Numbered from the stretch's first letter, positions 53,202 through 62,776 are shown. The stretch: DNA of 64,000 nt from Bianquea renquensis (GCF_014384895.1 NZ_JACRSQ010000011.1:1-64000); one strand, 5' to 3'. Program-made: numbers and translations. Notes: generated by a model not told the origin, from the sequence alone.

Positions 53202-54149
53202 ATGGCAGGTTTTTTTAGCTTAGACGGACCTTTCGTCAAATATGGAACATTAGTATTTGATATGATATATCTGAATGTGCTGTGGCTGTTTATGGGTGGG
53301 CCGCTGATTATCCTGCTCCTTATGTCTACCGGACTTCTGGGAGTGATCCCGCCAGCCGTGGGAATGGTTCTGCTCTTTCTCATCATGCTCCACTCTGGCG
53401 TCGCGACTACGGCGCTGAGCTACACGCTGGGTAAGAAGCAGAGAGGCACGGAATCCTATACCTTCCGGGATTTTTGGCATGGCTACAAAACCAATTATAA
53501 GCAGGCGATCATTGTATCCCTGATCCTGTCACTGTTGTTTTGCCTGCTAGGCTGGAACTTATACCTGCTCACTGTCAACGCCGGGACGTTTGGCAAGATG
53601 GTCTATGTCTTGCTTCCGCTACAGCTGTTTGTTGCGCTGGAGCTTCTTTTTGTCAGCATCTATATCTATCCGCTTTTGGCACGCTTTGAGATGAAGACGA
53701 AGGATCTCTTCCGGTATTCCTTTTTCATGGCCAATAAACATCTCCTGACGACGATCCTGTGTACCGCCCTGCTTGTTGGAGCGTTCGCTCTGTGTCTCCT
53801 GGTCAACCTGCTGTTTGCCTTCGTGGTGGTCAGCGTCTACATTTATATATCGGTGGCGCTGCTGGAACGAGTCTTTAAGAATTACATGCCGTCGGAGGAT
53901 GATGCGCTGGAGGAAGAGGAGATCGAGGGCTTCAACCTTGATGCAGAGAGGCAGGCTATTATCGACCAGTATCTGGGAAAAGGAAAGTTCAATCCCGATA
54001 TCGATGGCAGCGAGGAGGAATATCGCATCGTCAAAGTTAACGAGGACGGCCAGGAGGAAGTGGAGGAAGACGAGTACAAGGTCGTGCTGGTAAACGACGA
54101 CGGCGCGGGGACAGGGGTGGAGGATCCTGACGAGAATAAGTCGTCGTAA
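53202..54149 (+). CDS. DUF624 (YesL-like) membrane protein
   Basis: Protein of 315 residues with five to six membrane spans in the first 220 residues, matching the YesL/DUF624 family often found beside polysaccharide-uptake genes; its role is unknown. The last 85 residues are an acidic soluble tail (many Asp/Glu, with Glu-Tyr-Arg-Ile-Val-Lys-Val-Asn-Glu-Asp-Gly and the near-repeat Glu-Tyr-Lys-Val-Val-Leu-Val-Asn-Asp-Asp-Gly), longer than in the basic family. Confidence 0.85.
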   Translation: MAGFFSLDGPFVKYGTLVFDMIYLNVLWLFMGGPLIILLLMSTGLLGVIPPAVGMVLLFLIMLHSGVATTALSYTLGKKQRGTESYTFRDFWHGYKTNYKQAIIVSLILSLLFCLLGWNLYLLTVNAGTFGKMVYVLLPLQLFVALELLFVSIYIYPLLARFEMKTKDLFRYSFFMANKHLLTTILCTALLVGAFALCLLVNLLFAFVVVSVYIYISVALLERVFKNYMPSEDDALEEEEIEGFNLDAERQAIIDQYLGKGKFNPDIDGSEEEYRIVKVNEDGQEEVEEDEYKVVLVNDDGAGTGVEDPDENKSS

Positions 54150-54222
54150 CGCAATATGTAGTGATAAATCTTCCATTTATGTCAAAATGCGGAAATTGGT
54201 TATCAAAATTTTCCAAAACGTA

Positions 54223-54251
54223 TTGACTTTGAAACCGATTGATGCTACAAT
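54223..54251 (+). promoter_or_regulatory. sigma-A promoter with long leader
   Basis: TTGACT at 54223-54228, 17-bp spacer, TACAAT at 54246-54251. The transcript has a leader of about 190 nt before the metalloprotease gene. Confidence 0.78.
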
Positions 54252-54302
54252 ACATAATGTCTTCTATCATTTATTGATGATAGAATTTGCTCACCTCGTT
54301 TT

Positions 54303-54368
54303 AATAAGAATCCCCGTTTTCTTATTAAACAGCTTTTGGCCGGTTGTGAAAACAGCCGGTATTTTTTT
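54303..54368 (+). promoter_or_regulatory. structured leader with internal terminator
   Basis: Two hairpins lie in the leader: AATAAGAA/TTCTTATT (54303-54310 with 54319-54326) and CCGGTTGT/ACAGCCGG (54340-54347 with 54352-54359), the second followed by TA and seven T. The second is a good intrinsic terminator before a start codon, which suggests attenuation; no known riboswitch class was recognised. Confidence 0.55.
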
Positions 54369-54445
54369 ATCTTGCGGGACACTCTTTGCTGCGAGGTGGA
54401 CTGGATTCCGGAGAGGGGAAGAATGTATCGATTGGAGGGGTTCAC

Positions 54446-55168
54446 GTGGAGAGAAAGGAAAGTGGAGCAGTGGGGGGAATTCTTTATACGGTATATCGAA
54501 GCAACCGCAAAACCTGTGTCGTCCGCGTTACGGCCGAAGGACGGGTAGAAGTGAAGGCGCCTCTGCGGATGAGTCGACAGGCGATTCAAGCTTTTGTGGA
54601 TTCTAAAATTGCGTGGATTGAAAGGCATCTTGTAGAAATTGATGCAATAAATAGGCAGTGCGAAAGAATCGGGTGGGAAGAGGGACAAGTCCTGCCGCTT
54701 CTAGGAAGGAACCGGGTGGTCCATACTGCCGCCGTGGGGAATCCCATCGTTACGGATACAGAAGTTTTGCTCCCTTCGTCTCATGCCGGAAGCCGAGGGG
54801 CGTTGCTTGAGCGCCTGTACCGTCAGGAGGCGCGGGAGTACTTGACGCTGAGGACAGCTGAGAAAGCGAAAGAGGAGGGCTTTGTGTACAGGCAGGTAAA
54901 GATTAATGGCGCGCATGGCCGCTGGGGATCGTGCAGTGCGGGAGGCAATTTGAATTTTAGTTGGCTGCTGATCCTTGTGGCACCGGATCTTATCGATTAC
55001 GTTATTCTCCATGAGCTGTGTCATACGATTCATATGAATCATTCGCAGAGCTTCTGGCGGGAAGTGGGGAGACGCATGCCGGATTACGGGCTGCGCCGGG
55101 AGCAGTTGCGGCAGGAACAGATCAAAACGATGTATTTGTATAAATTGGTGCAAAATGACAAAGGCTAA
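54446..55168 (+). CDS. YgjP-like (DUF45) zinc metalloprotease
   Basis: Protein of 240 residues. The zinc site His-Glu-Leu-Cys-His (HExxH) is near residue 190, preceded by the family motif Arg-Trp-Gly-Ser-Cys-Ser and followed by His-Ser-Gln-Ser-Phe-Trp. GTG at 54446 is chosen because GGAGGGG lies upstream and it gives the family's normal length. Cytoplasmic; physiological target unknown. Confidence 0.88.
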   Translation: MERKESGAVGGILYTVYRSNRKTCVVRVTAEGRVEVKAPLRMSRQAIQAFVDSKIAWIERHLVEIDAINRQCERIGWEEGQVLPLLGRNRVVHTAAVGNPIVTDTEVLLPSSHAGSRGALLERLYRQEAREYLTLRTAEKAKEEGFVYRQVKINGAHGRWGSCSAGGNLNFSWLLILVAPDLIDYVILHELCHTIHMNHSQSFWREVGRRMPDYGLRREQLRQEQIKTMYLYKLVQNDKG

Positions 55169-55330
55169 ATCCGAAATCCGATCATTTTAGCAAATCACTG
55201 TGTTGAAATATTTCTGTAACAAATCAGGACAGGGCTTTGCAAAATCCGGCGTTATGCAGGGATCCTTTCGAGAAAATTTTAATTTTTGAGACTGAAATCC
55301 GGCGTAAATATTACAATGCTGTTACGCAAC

Positions 55331-55359
55331 TTGACAAAATTGTTAATTTACCCTATAAT
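55331..55359 (+). promoter_or_regulatory. sigma-A promoter of the NlpC/P60 gene
   Basis: TTGACA at 55331-55336, 17-bp spacer, TATAAT at 55354-55359. A leader of about 185 nt follows; it was inspected for a c-di-AMP (ydaO) riboswitch, common before such genes, without a convincing match. Confidence 0.85.
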
Positions 55360-55551
55360 GTGTCATAGAAAAACGTTCACGGGCTGATATAGATTTCTTG
55401 CGCCAAAGGGGATTGCTTTTACAGCAAATGGTACAAGAGCGCCTGTGAAGCGCACAGTACAGAGTGAAGAGAATAAACGCAGCGATACAGAAGACACAAA
55501 TTAGCAATTCAATATAGCATATACATAGGACTGTCTGAAAGGAGAATCGTT

Positions 55552-56955
55552 TTGCGAAAGGTATCCAAGAAAAAGAAAGTACTAGTGAGAGTGACAGGGG
55601 TCGTCGGGACCTTTTTGATATTTATGAATGTTAACGCCATGCCTATGGCGACGGTAAGCGGTGATGTTGTCAACGTCAGGACAGGTGCTTCTATGGACGC
55701 GGAGGTTGTCGCGCAGGTTCAGAAGGGCCAGCAATTTGAAGTTGCCGGTATGCAGGATGGATGGTATGAGATAAAGAGCCAGGAGATTGAGAATCTGATC
55801 GCGGAGGAAGAGGATGCCAAGAGGGCGGCGCAGCTGTCGGCGGATCCGCTGACGGCCGCAGCGACCACATCCACGTTTTATGTCTCCAGCGATTATTTAG
55901 AATTACAGCTTTCGGATCTGAGCGTTGGCGGAGGCCTGAATTTGCGGTTGGCCCCGACGACAGAGAGCCGGATCATTAAGCAGTTTTACGATGGGGACAG
56001 TGTTAAGCTGTTGTACCGTTATGATGAAAATTGGCTATATGTTGAATATGATGGAACCTTCCGCGGCTACGTGGCAAAAGAGTACGTGGATCTTTCCTCT
56101 ATCGACGATTCCACGCTGGATATCGTCGATGAGATCAACCGGAACCGGTTTGTGGCCGTGGTAAAGGATGACTGTACGAGTTTGAATCTTCGCGCTGACG
56201 CCAGCACGGAGGCGGAATCGGTGGGATCAGCCGGGCCGGGTGCGACGCTGGAGGTGCTGGATTACCAGGAGGGTGCTGAGTGGATCAAGGTTAAAAAAGA
56301 TGATAGTGCCGCCTATGTCAATGCTCAGTATGTGAATCTCGACCGCGCGTTAACCGCGGAGGTCGATGAGGACGGCTATATCAAGTCCGTCCGAGAGGCG
56401 CTGGAGGCGCAGCGCCGAGAGCAAGAGGCTGCGGCGGAGAGAGCGCGACAGGCTCGAAATCAATCCACATCCTCCTCGTCCTCGAAATCCAGCAGTTCCT
56501 CTTCAAGTTCCAGTTCCAGCAGTTCGAGTAGTGCCAGCAGTAGTTCGTCCAGCAGCTCGTCACAGGGAACTGTCAGTGCCAGCCGGAGTGCTCTTGTGAA
56601 TTACGCAGTGTCGTGGGTTGGCGTTTGCCCCTATGTCTACGGCGGAAACAATCTGTCAGCCGGCGGTGGCGTTGATTGCAGCGGATTTACGCAACAGGTA
56701 TTCAAACACTTTGGAATTTCCCTTAACCGTTCCTCCAGGGCCCAGTATAACAATGGAACTCGCATCAGCAAGTCGGAGCTTCGCCCGGGAGATCTGGTAT
56801 TCTTCGGCAAGAGCGGCATCAGCCATGTTGCCATCTATATCGGCAATGGACAGATCGTACACGCCAGCACAGCTAAGACGGGAATCAAGATCAGCAGTCT
56901 GGATCAGCATTCTCAGTATAATCCGTATATTGGGGCGGTCAGAGTTTTAGATTGA
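55552..56955 (+). CDS. SH3-domain NlpC/P60 peptidoglycan endopeptidase
   Basis: Secreted protein of 467 residues with an N-terminal signal/anchor (about residues 10-30). Three bacterial SH3 domains follow (about 31-65, 110-180, 198-265), each with an Asn-Leu-Arg or Asn-Val-Arg turn. Then come a charged helix, a Ser-rich linker of about 45 residues (300-345), and an NlpC/P60 domain with catalytic Cys in Val-Asp-Cys-Ser-Gly-Phe and His in Ile-Ser-His-Val-Ala-Ile-Tyr-Ile. It cleaves stem peptides in cell-wall turnover. TTG start after AAAGGAG. Confidence 0.92.
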   Translation: MRKVSKKKKVLVRVTGVVGTFLIFMNVNAMPMATVSGDVVNVRTGASMDAEVVAQVQKGQQFEVAGMQDGWYEIKSQEIENLIAEEEDAKRAAQLSADPLTAAATTSTFYVSSDYLELQLSDLSVGGGLNLRLAPTTESRIIKQFYDGDSVKLLYRYDENWLYVEYDGTFRGYVAKEYVDLSSIDDSTLDIVDEINRNRFVAVVKDDCTSLNLRADASTEAESVGSAGPGATLEVLDYQEGAEWIKVKKDDSAAYVNAQYVNLDRALTAEVDEDGYIKSVREALEAQRREQEAAAERARQARNQSTSSSSSKSSSSSSSSSSSSSSSASSSSSSSSSQGTVSASRSALVNYAVSWVGVCPYVYGGNNLSAGGGVDCSGFTQQVFKHFGISLNRSSRAQYNNGTRISKSELRPGDLVFFGKSGISHVAIYIGNGQIVHASTAKTGIKISSLDQHSQYNPYIGAVRVLD

Positions 56956-56972
56956 GAATGAAGTTAGCGAAG

Positions 56973-57008
56973 AGCCGTATCGTCATGGAGGACGATGCGG
57001 CTTTTTTT
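56973..57008 (+). terminator. terminator after the NlpC/P60 gene
   Basis: Twelve-base arms with one mismatch (56973-56984 with 56991-57002) followed by T run. Confidence 0.8.
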
Positions 57009-57100
57009 CTTTAGGAGAGGCCGCTAAACTTTTTTATCCTAGAGAAGTGCGATCTGGGTGTGGCCTGGTTGGAATTTGGTGGCCGGCGGCGATTGCAATC

Positions 57101-57129
57101 TTGAAAAGCGGTGGAAAGTGCGCTATAAT
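57101..57129 (+). promoter_or_regulatory. sigma-A promoter of the AraC-type regulator gene
   Basis: TTGAAA at 57101-57106, 17-bp spacer, TATAAT at 57124-57129. Confidence 0.8.
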
Positions 57130-57166
57130 CGATTCCATCAGAATCCATCGAAGGAGGGGACAGACC

Positions 57167-58060
57167 ATGGAGTCAGGGGCGCGGGAGATGGACTCGGCGG
57201 AAATAGAGGCTGAGCAGCTACTGTTTCAGGACAGAACCATCGTGGACTATTCTAGGAGAGCGGGGGCCTACACCATGCAGGACCACCATTTTCACGATAT
57301 GTATGAGATCTACTTTCTCTTGACAGGTAGCCGCTACTACTTTATACAAGACAATACCTATTACATTCGGGCGGGCGATCTGGTGCTGATTGATAAACAT
57401 CAGATTCATCGCACATTGGAGACCCTGGAGAATACCCATGAGCGCATCCTGTTCTATATAGATGAGACCATGATCCAGGACGCGGACGGCAGCTGGAGCC
57501 AAGTGCTGCGGGAGCTTTTTGCGAAGGGCAGTGTCGTTCTCGCATTTGACGAAGCGCAACAGCACTATGTTCGGTCTCTGGCGGAGAGGATTCTTGCAGA
57601 AATGCGGCAAAGGGCCCCCGGCTACCGGCTTGTGGTCAAAACACTCATCGCGGAGATCCTGATTTTTGCCCTGCGGAATAAGGAACAGCAGCGGAAAATG
57701 GCGGAGGACTCCTTAAAATTAGCGAATAAGCGCATATTTGAGATTTTGGACTACATCAATAAAGAATTTGCCGGGCCGCTCACCCTGAGTGGAGTCGCAC
57801 AGCAATTTTATATCAGCAAGTTTTACCTGAGCCATGCCTTCAAAGACGTAACAGGTTTTACGTTCGTGGAATATCTAAATAATGTGCGCATCCGAGAGGC
57901 GCAGCGCCTGTTGACCAAGACAAGCCTGCCAGTCTCCCGTATTGCGGAGAAGACAGGTTTTGAATCCGTCACACATTTTGGCCGCGTGTTTAAAAAGATA
58001 TCCGATGTGTCGCCGTTGCAATACCGAAAGCAGGAGAGAAGTGGACAGAGCCTCCTGTGA
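57167..58060 (+). CDS. AraC family transcriptional regulator
   Basis: Protein of 297 residues. Cupin-like N-domain (His-Phe-His-Asp-Met-Tyr-Glu-Ile-Tyr-Phe-Leu-Leu) and C-terminal double helix-turn-helix (Phe-Tyr-Ile-Ser-Lys-Phe-Tyr-Leu-Ser-His-Ala-Phe-Lys and Phe-Glu-Ser-Val-Thr-His-Phe-Gly-Arg-Val-Phe-Lys). Start at 57167 after AAGGAGG. Target genes are not evident; neighbours are cell-wall genes. Confidence 0.9.
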   Translation: MESGAREMDSAEIEAEQLLFQDRTIVDYSRRAGAYTMQDHHFHDMYEIYFLLTGSRYYFIQDNTYYIRAGDLVLIDKHQIHRTLETLENTHERILFYIDETMIQDADGSWSQVLRELFAKGSVVLAFDEAQQHYVRSLAERILAEMRQRAPGYRLVVKTLIAEILIFALRNKEQQRKMAEDSLKLANKRIFEILDYINKEFAGPLTLSGVAQQFYISKFYLSHAFKDVTGFTFVEYLNNVRIREAQRLLTKTSLPVSRIAEKTGFESVTHFGRVFKKISDVSPLQYRKQERSGQSLL

Positions 58061-58143
58061 AAAGCATAATGGATCGAGGAATATACAGTGCTCCTCTCTC
58101 ATATATATAGCAAAAGAAGAAATTGTGAGAGGATGATGAGCCT

Positions 58144-59502
58144 GTGGCGCAAACCATATATGTAGTCCAGCCGGGCGATACAGTCTACAACATAGCACAG
58201 AAGTTCGACGTGCCAGTAGAGGGAATCGTGATACTCAATGACCTGGAGAATCCTTCCCAGATCCAGGTGGGGCAGCAACTCCGAATTCCAGCCTATTTAC
58301 AGGCGACGGTGCTGTACGAAGAAGTTCCAATCTATCAACAGCCGGTGCAGGAATCGGAAGAGTGGGGAAGGGTCCGCGCGGGAACGCACCTTCAGGTACT
58401 GGGAGTCGTGGAGGAGTTTTATCAGGTAACGTATTTGAATCATATTGGATGGCTATTGCGGGATGATGCCCAGCTGGAGGCCTATGATGGCACGCAGCCC
58501 ATTGCGAGCATCCTCGGATTCTATACCTTGGAGGAGAGCCGGGAGCTTCCCTCTTCTTATGCGTCGTATACAGAGAATATTGATGCATTGTCGGAGGCAG
58601 GCCTGTTCTTTTATCGCCTGAATCCTGAAAGTCCGCTGGAGATCTCGCCGGAATTGGGACTTAGGGATCAGGACGTGGTGTTGCTGACAGAGATCGGCCA
58701 TCAAAATAACGTTCGCGTCATGCCAGTGATCCATAACCTATTGTATGGCGATGTGACCATCTCCTATGAGGTCGTCAACACGATGCTGTCGTCAGAGGAA
58801 AATCGGCAAAGCTTTATCACGCAGATCATCAACCTAGTGGATCGGTTCAACTTCGACGGGGTCAATATGGACCTGGAGGATGTGTACGAGAGCGACGAAG
58901 AGCTGCTGTCCGTCTTTTATCAGGAGCTTGGGGAAGCGCTGCGGGAAAACGGAAAATTTTTGTCGGTCTCCGTGCCATCCCGCATTCGGGATGAGGACTA
59001 CAATCCCTTTTCCGACCCGTTTAACTACAGCGCCATAGGCGTGGCGGTGGATGAATTTGTTGTGATGCTATACAATGAACACGGCTGGCCTGGATCGGGG
59101 CCAGGGCCCGTCGTATCAGCCGGGTGGATGCGCCAAGTTCTAACCTACGCCGTGGAGCGCGTGGACCCAGCCAAGATCATGGCTGCAGTGTCGGTATTTG
59201 GGTTTGACTTCAATTTGGTGACAGATCGTCCGCGCTATGTGAGCTATGAGCAGGCAATGGCTTTGGCTCAAGAGTACGGCGCCACCATCCGATTCGATGA
59301 AGAGAGTCAGACACCTACTTTCCGGTACACAGCGTCCAATGGCCAGGAACATGAGGTGTGGTTTGAAAACGCCGAGAGTCTGTTGGCCAAGATTCGGATT
59401 GCGGATGAGTTTGGAATCAAGGGCGTGGGCATTTGGCGGTTGGGTCTGGAGGATCCCGCAGTGTGGGATGAGCTGCGGAGTCAGGTTATTGTGCGGAAGT
59501 AA
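58144..59502 (+). CDS. LysM-GH18 hydrolase, spore cortex/germination type (YaaH/SleL-like)
   Basis: Protein of 452 residues without signal peptide, as for spore-located relatives. LysM domain at 1-50 (Val-Gln-Pro-Gly-Asp-Thr-Val-Tyr-Asn-Ile-Ala), an SH3-like stretch about 55-115, then a GH18 barrel with the catalytic Asp-Gly-Val-Asn-Met-Asp-Leu-Glu-Asp (about 238-246; Glu245 acid). In Bacillus and Clostridium such enzymes are N-acetylglucosaminidases acting on spore cortex. GTG start after GAGAGGATGATG. Supports a spore-forming host. Confidence 0.9.
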   Translation: MAQTIYVVQPGDTVYNIAQKFDVPVEGIVILNDLENPSQIQVGQQLRIPAYLQATVLYEEVPIYQQPVQESEEWGRVRAGTHLQVLGVVEEFYQVTYLNHIGWLLRDDAQLEAYDGTQPIASILGFYTLEESRELPSSYASYTENIDALSEAGLFFYRLNPESPLEISPELGLRDQDVVLLTEIGHQNNVRVMPVIHNLLYGDVTISYEVVNTMLSSEENRQSFITQIINLVDRFNFDGVNMDLEDVYESDEELLSVFYQELGEALRENGKFLSVSVPSRIRDEDYNPFSDPFNYSAIGVAVDEFVVMLYNEHGWPGSGPGPVVSAGWMRQVLTYAVERVDPAKIMAAVSVFGFDFNLVTDRPRYVSYEQAMALAQEYGATIRFDEESQTPTFRYTASNGQEHEVWFENAESLLAKIRIADEFGIKGVGIWRLGLEDPAVWDELRSQVIVRK

Positions 59503-59510
59503 GGAATCAA

Positions 59511-59553
59511 GGGGCTGTCGCTGAAAACGTAGTTCAGCGACAGCCCCCTTTTT
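59511..59553 (+). terminator. strong terminator after the GH18 gene
   Basis: 15-bp perfect stem (59511-59525 with 59533-59547) with a 7-nt loop followed by TTTTT; array 3 starts right behind it. Confidence 0.93.
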
Positions 59554-61335
59554 GCACGCCGGCAGATTCGAAACGACCAAGCTGGCGGAGAAACGAGATT
59601 AAAAATGCACGCCGGTATGATGAAGAAGGGCAGCGGCCAGCGGGCACACGGAGACAAATTCCTCCCCGCCACCGTCAAGACGATCGCGCCGTCGGTGAAA
59701 TGAGATTAAAAATGCACGCCGGCACGATGAAGAACGGCATGGGCCAGCGGGCAAAAGGCGGCAAATTCCTCCCCGCCACCGTCAAGACGATCGCGCCGGC
59801 GGAGAAACGGGATTAAAAATGCACGCCGGCGAGGCAAAGAACGGCAGCGGCCAGCGTGGTAAAAGGTGGCAAATTCACCGCCGGCAGATTCGAAACGACC
59901 AAGCCGGCGGAGAAACGAGATTAAAAATGCACGCCGGTATGATGAAGAAGGGCAGAGGCCAGCGGGCACACGGAGACAAATTCCTCCCCGCCACCGTCAA
60001 GACGATCGCGCCGGCGGAGAAACGGGATTAAAAATGCACGCCGGCGAGGTGAGCAACGACAGCGGCTAGCGGGCACACGGAAACAAATTCCTCTCCGCCT
60101 CCGCCAAAACGACCAAGCCGGCGGAGAAACGGGATTAAAAATGCACGCCGGCACGATGAAGAACAGTAGGGGCCAGCGGGCAAAAGGTGGCAAATTCCCT
60201 GCCGTCACCGTCGAAACGATCGCGCCGGCGGAGAAACAGAATAAAAAATGCACGCCGGCACGATGAAGAACAGTAGGGGCCAGCGGGCAAAAGGCGGCAA
60301 ATTCCCTGCCGTCACAGTCAAAACGATCATGCCGGCGGAGAAACGGGATTAAAAATGCACGCCGGCGAGGCGAGCAACGGCAGCGACCAGCGGGCACACG
60401 GAGACAAATTCTTCCCCGCCATCGTCAAAACGATCCCGCCGGCGGAGAAACGGGATTAAAAATGCACGCCGGCGAGGCGAGCAACGGCAGCGACCAGCGG
60501 GCACACGGAGACAAATTCCTCCCCGCCACCGTCAAAACGACCTAGCCGGCGGAGAAACAGAATAAAAAATGCACGCTGGCGAGGCGAGCAACGGTAGCGA
60601 CCAGCGGGCACACGGAGACAAATTCCTCTCCGCCACCGCCAAAACGATCCCGCCGGCGGAGAAACGGGATTAAAAATGCACGCCGGCGAGGCGAGCAACG
60701 GCAGCGACCAGCGGGCACACGGCGGCAAATTCCTCCCCGCCACCGTCAAAACGATCCCGCCGTCGGAGAAACGGGATTAAAAATGCACGCCGGCGAGGCG
60801 AGCAACGGCAGCGACCAGCGGGCACACGGAGACAAATTCCTCTCCGCCACCGCCAAAACGATCAAGCCGTCGGAGAAACGGGATTAAAAATGCACGCCGG
60901 CGAGGCGAGCAACGGCAGCGACCAGCGGGCACACGGAGACAAATTCCTCGCCGCCATCGTCAAAACGATCACGCCAGCGGTAAAACGGGTTTAAAAATGC
61001 ACGCCGGCGAGGCGAGCAACAGCAGCGACCAGCGGGCACACGGAGACAAATTCCTCGCCGCCATCGTCAAAACGATCCCGCCGTCGGAGAAATGGAATAA
61101 AAAATGCCCGCCGGCAAGGCGAAGAACGGCACCGCCAGCGGGCAAAAGGTGGCAAATTCCCTGCCGTCACCGTCAAAACGATCCCGCCGTCGGAGAAACG
61201 ACATTAAAAATGCACGCCGGCAAAGCGAAGAACGACAGCGGCTAGCGGACACACGGAGACAAATTCCTCCCCGCCACCGCCAAAACGATCATGCCGACGG
61301 AGAAATGGAATGAAAAATGCCCGTCGGCGAGCAGT
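59554..61335. repeat. tandem repeat array 3, about 17 units of about 107 bp
   Basis: AAAAATGC(A/C)CGCCGG-type blocks start near 59600, 59707, 59815, 59924, 60030, 60139, 60244, 60351, 60458, 60564, 60672, 60779, 60886, 60993, 61100, 61206 and 61313, a period of 105-109. Each unit also has ACAAATTCCT(C/T)(C/G)CCGCC roughly half-way, so two AT tracts about 52-55 bp apart lie in otherwise GC-rich DNA. Early units (59554-60030) are shuffled; later ones are nearly identical, suggesting recent expansion. Arg-rich and Pro-rich chance frames cross it, none with a ribosome site. Confidence 0.95.
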
Positions 61336-61496
61336 CTTCCAAATATATATAGGGGCAGGACGATCCTTTTCCCGACAGCCCCTAAAAAGATGGCGAACGG
61401 CTTCTATAATGGGAAGAACGGGGGCTAATGCCCGCCGGTTCCATTTTATGGGCATATTCACTAAAAAGGAAAAGGGGTATTTGTGCAACTAGACCA
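61336..61496. other. spacer between array 3 and the oxidoreductase promoter
   Basis: No gene. Contains Gly/Pro-coding chance frames only. A CCGACAGCCCC stretch near 61372 echoes the terminator arm at 59537 and may be a decayed copy. Confidence 0.35.
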
Positions 61497-61525
61497 TTGT
61501 GCTTCAAGAAGAATTTCAGTATAAT
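61497..61525 (+). promoter_or_regulatory. sigma-A promoter of the oxidoreductase gene
   Basis: TTGTGC at 61497-61502, 17-bp spacer, TATAAT at 61520-61525, about 60 nt before the ATG. Confidence 0.72.
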
Positions 61526-61585
61526 AGGCTTGATGTAAAGGATTACATTTTTCGGAACGAGAATTAGACATAAGGAGGAACGAGA

Positions 61586-62740
61586 ATGGCAACAACTGGT
61601 GATGCAGTATTAGGTCAGTTCAAACCAACGGAACATAACGATAGTGAGGAGTGCTGTTGCGGTAAAAAATTAAAGGTCGGAATTATCGGCACGGGCTGGA
61701 TTGCGGAGGCTCATATTGAAAGCTACCTTAGAATGCCCGATGTAGAGATTGTGGCGGGAGCCGATCTGATCGACGGGAAAGCGGAGAAATTTTTCAAGCG
61801 GTATGGGGTTGAAAATGTTCGGTTATATCCGGACCACAAATCCATGCTGGATGCGGAAGAGTTGGATGCCGTCAGCGTATGCACATACAACGCGACCCAT
61901 GCGGAGTGTACCATCGACGCGCTGAACAAGGGAGTCAACGTCCTTCTTGAAAAGCCCATGTGCGTAACCCTGGAAGAGGGTATTGAGATCATGAAGGCGG
62001 AGAAGAAGAGCGGAAAAATTCTGTCCATCGGTTTCCAGCCCCGTCTTGACGAGAACATGAAGATGGTCAAAAAGATCGTGGAATCCGGAGCGCTGGGCGA
62101 GATCTATTATATCCAGACTGGCGGCGGCCGTCGGCGCGGTATTCCCGGCAGTACCTTCATCGAAAAGAGAACCGCAGGTATTGGCGCCCTCGGTGACATC
62201 GGATGCTACTCTCTGGACATGGTCCTCAACGCCATCGGATATCCCAAACCCTTGACGGTTTCTGCGTATACTTCCAACTTCTTTGGAACGAGCACAGAGT
62301 ATTATCCGCCGGAAGACGCCAATCGCTTTGATGTAGATGATTTTGCTGCGGCCTTTATCCGGTTGGAGGGCGGCATTATCCTGGACTTCCGTATTGCGTG
62401 GGCTATGCATCTTGACACGCCGGGCGATACGATTATCATGGGTAAAAAAGGTAGCCTTCGGATTCCGTCCACTGATTGCTGGAATGGCAGTGTCGGCGGC
62501 CCCATGACCATCTATCACGACGTAGCGGGAAGCCAGGTTCAGACCACAATTCCCATTATCGAAAATCGAGGCCCCGGCCTGTTTGACAAGAAGATTCGCT
62601 CTTTCCTGGATGCAGTGAAAAACGGCACCGAAGCGCCGGTTCCCACCAGCCAGATCATCTATAACCAGGCCATCATCGACGGAATTGCGAGATCGGCGGC
62701 TCTCAACCATGAGATTACGCTGGAAATTCCGGAAGTGTAA
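61586..62740 (+). CDS. Gfo/Idh/MocA family NAD(P)-dependent oxidoreductase
   Basis: Protein of 384 residues. Rossmann motif Gly-Ile-Ile-Gly-Thr-Gly-Trp-Ile-Ala is at about 32-40, and the family Glu-Lys-Pro (catalytic Lys) at about 118-120. The C-terminal alpha/beta domain is complete. Relatives act on sugars or inositols. Unusual is a 28-residue N-terminal extension with three consecutive Cys (23-25). It stands alone with its own promoter; AAGGAGG precedes the ATG. Confidence 0.92.
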   Translation: MATTGDAVLGQFKPTEHNDSEECCCGKKLKVGIIGTGWIAEAHIESYLRMPDVEIVAGADLIDGKAEKFFKRYGVENVRLYPDHKSMLDAEELDAVSVCTYNATHAECTIDALNKGVNVLLEKPMCVTLEEGIEIMKAEKKSGKILSIGFQPRLDENMKMVKKIVESGALGEIYYIQTGGGRRRGIPGSTFIEKRTAGIGALGDIGCYSLDMVLNAIGYPKPLTVSAYTSNFFGTSTEYYPPEDANRFDVDDFAAAFIRLEGGIILDFRIAWAMHLDTPGDTIIMGKKGSLRIPSTDCWNGSVGGPMTIYHDVAGSQVQTTIPIIENRGPGLFDKKIRSFLDAVKNGTEAPVPTSQIIYNQAIIDGIARSAALNHEITLEIPEV

Positions 62741-62776
62741 TGCCTGGACTGAAAATCCAATCTCAATGAAAATACC

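Noticed and set aside
55360..55551. c-di-AMP (ydaO) riboswitch before the NlpC/P60 gene
   Set aside because: The position is right, but the conserved ydaO blocks could not be found by eye.
12725..61335. Repeat proteins encoded by the three arrays
   Set aside because: Open frames occur on both strands in several phases, change phase with unit-length changes, lack ribosome sites and have low-complexity Arg/Pro/Phe composition.
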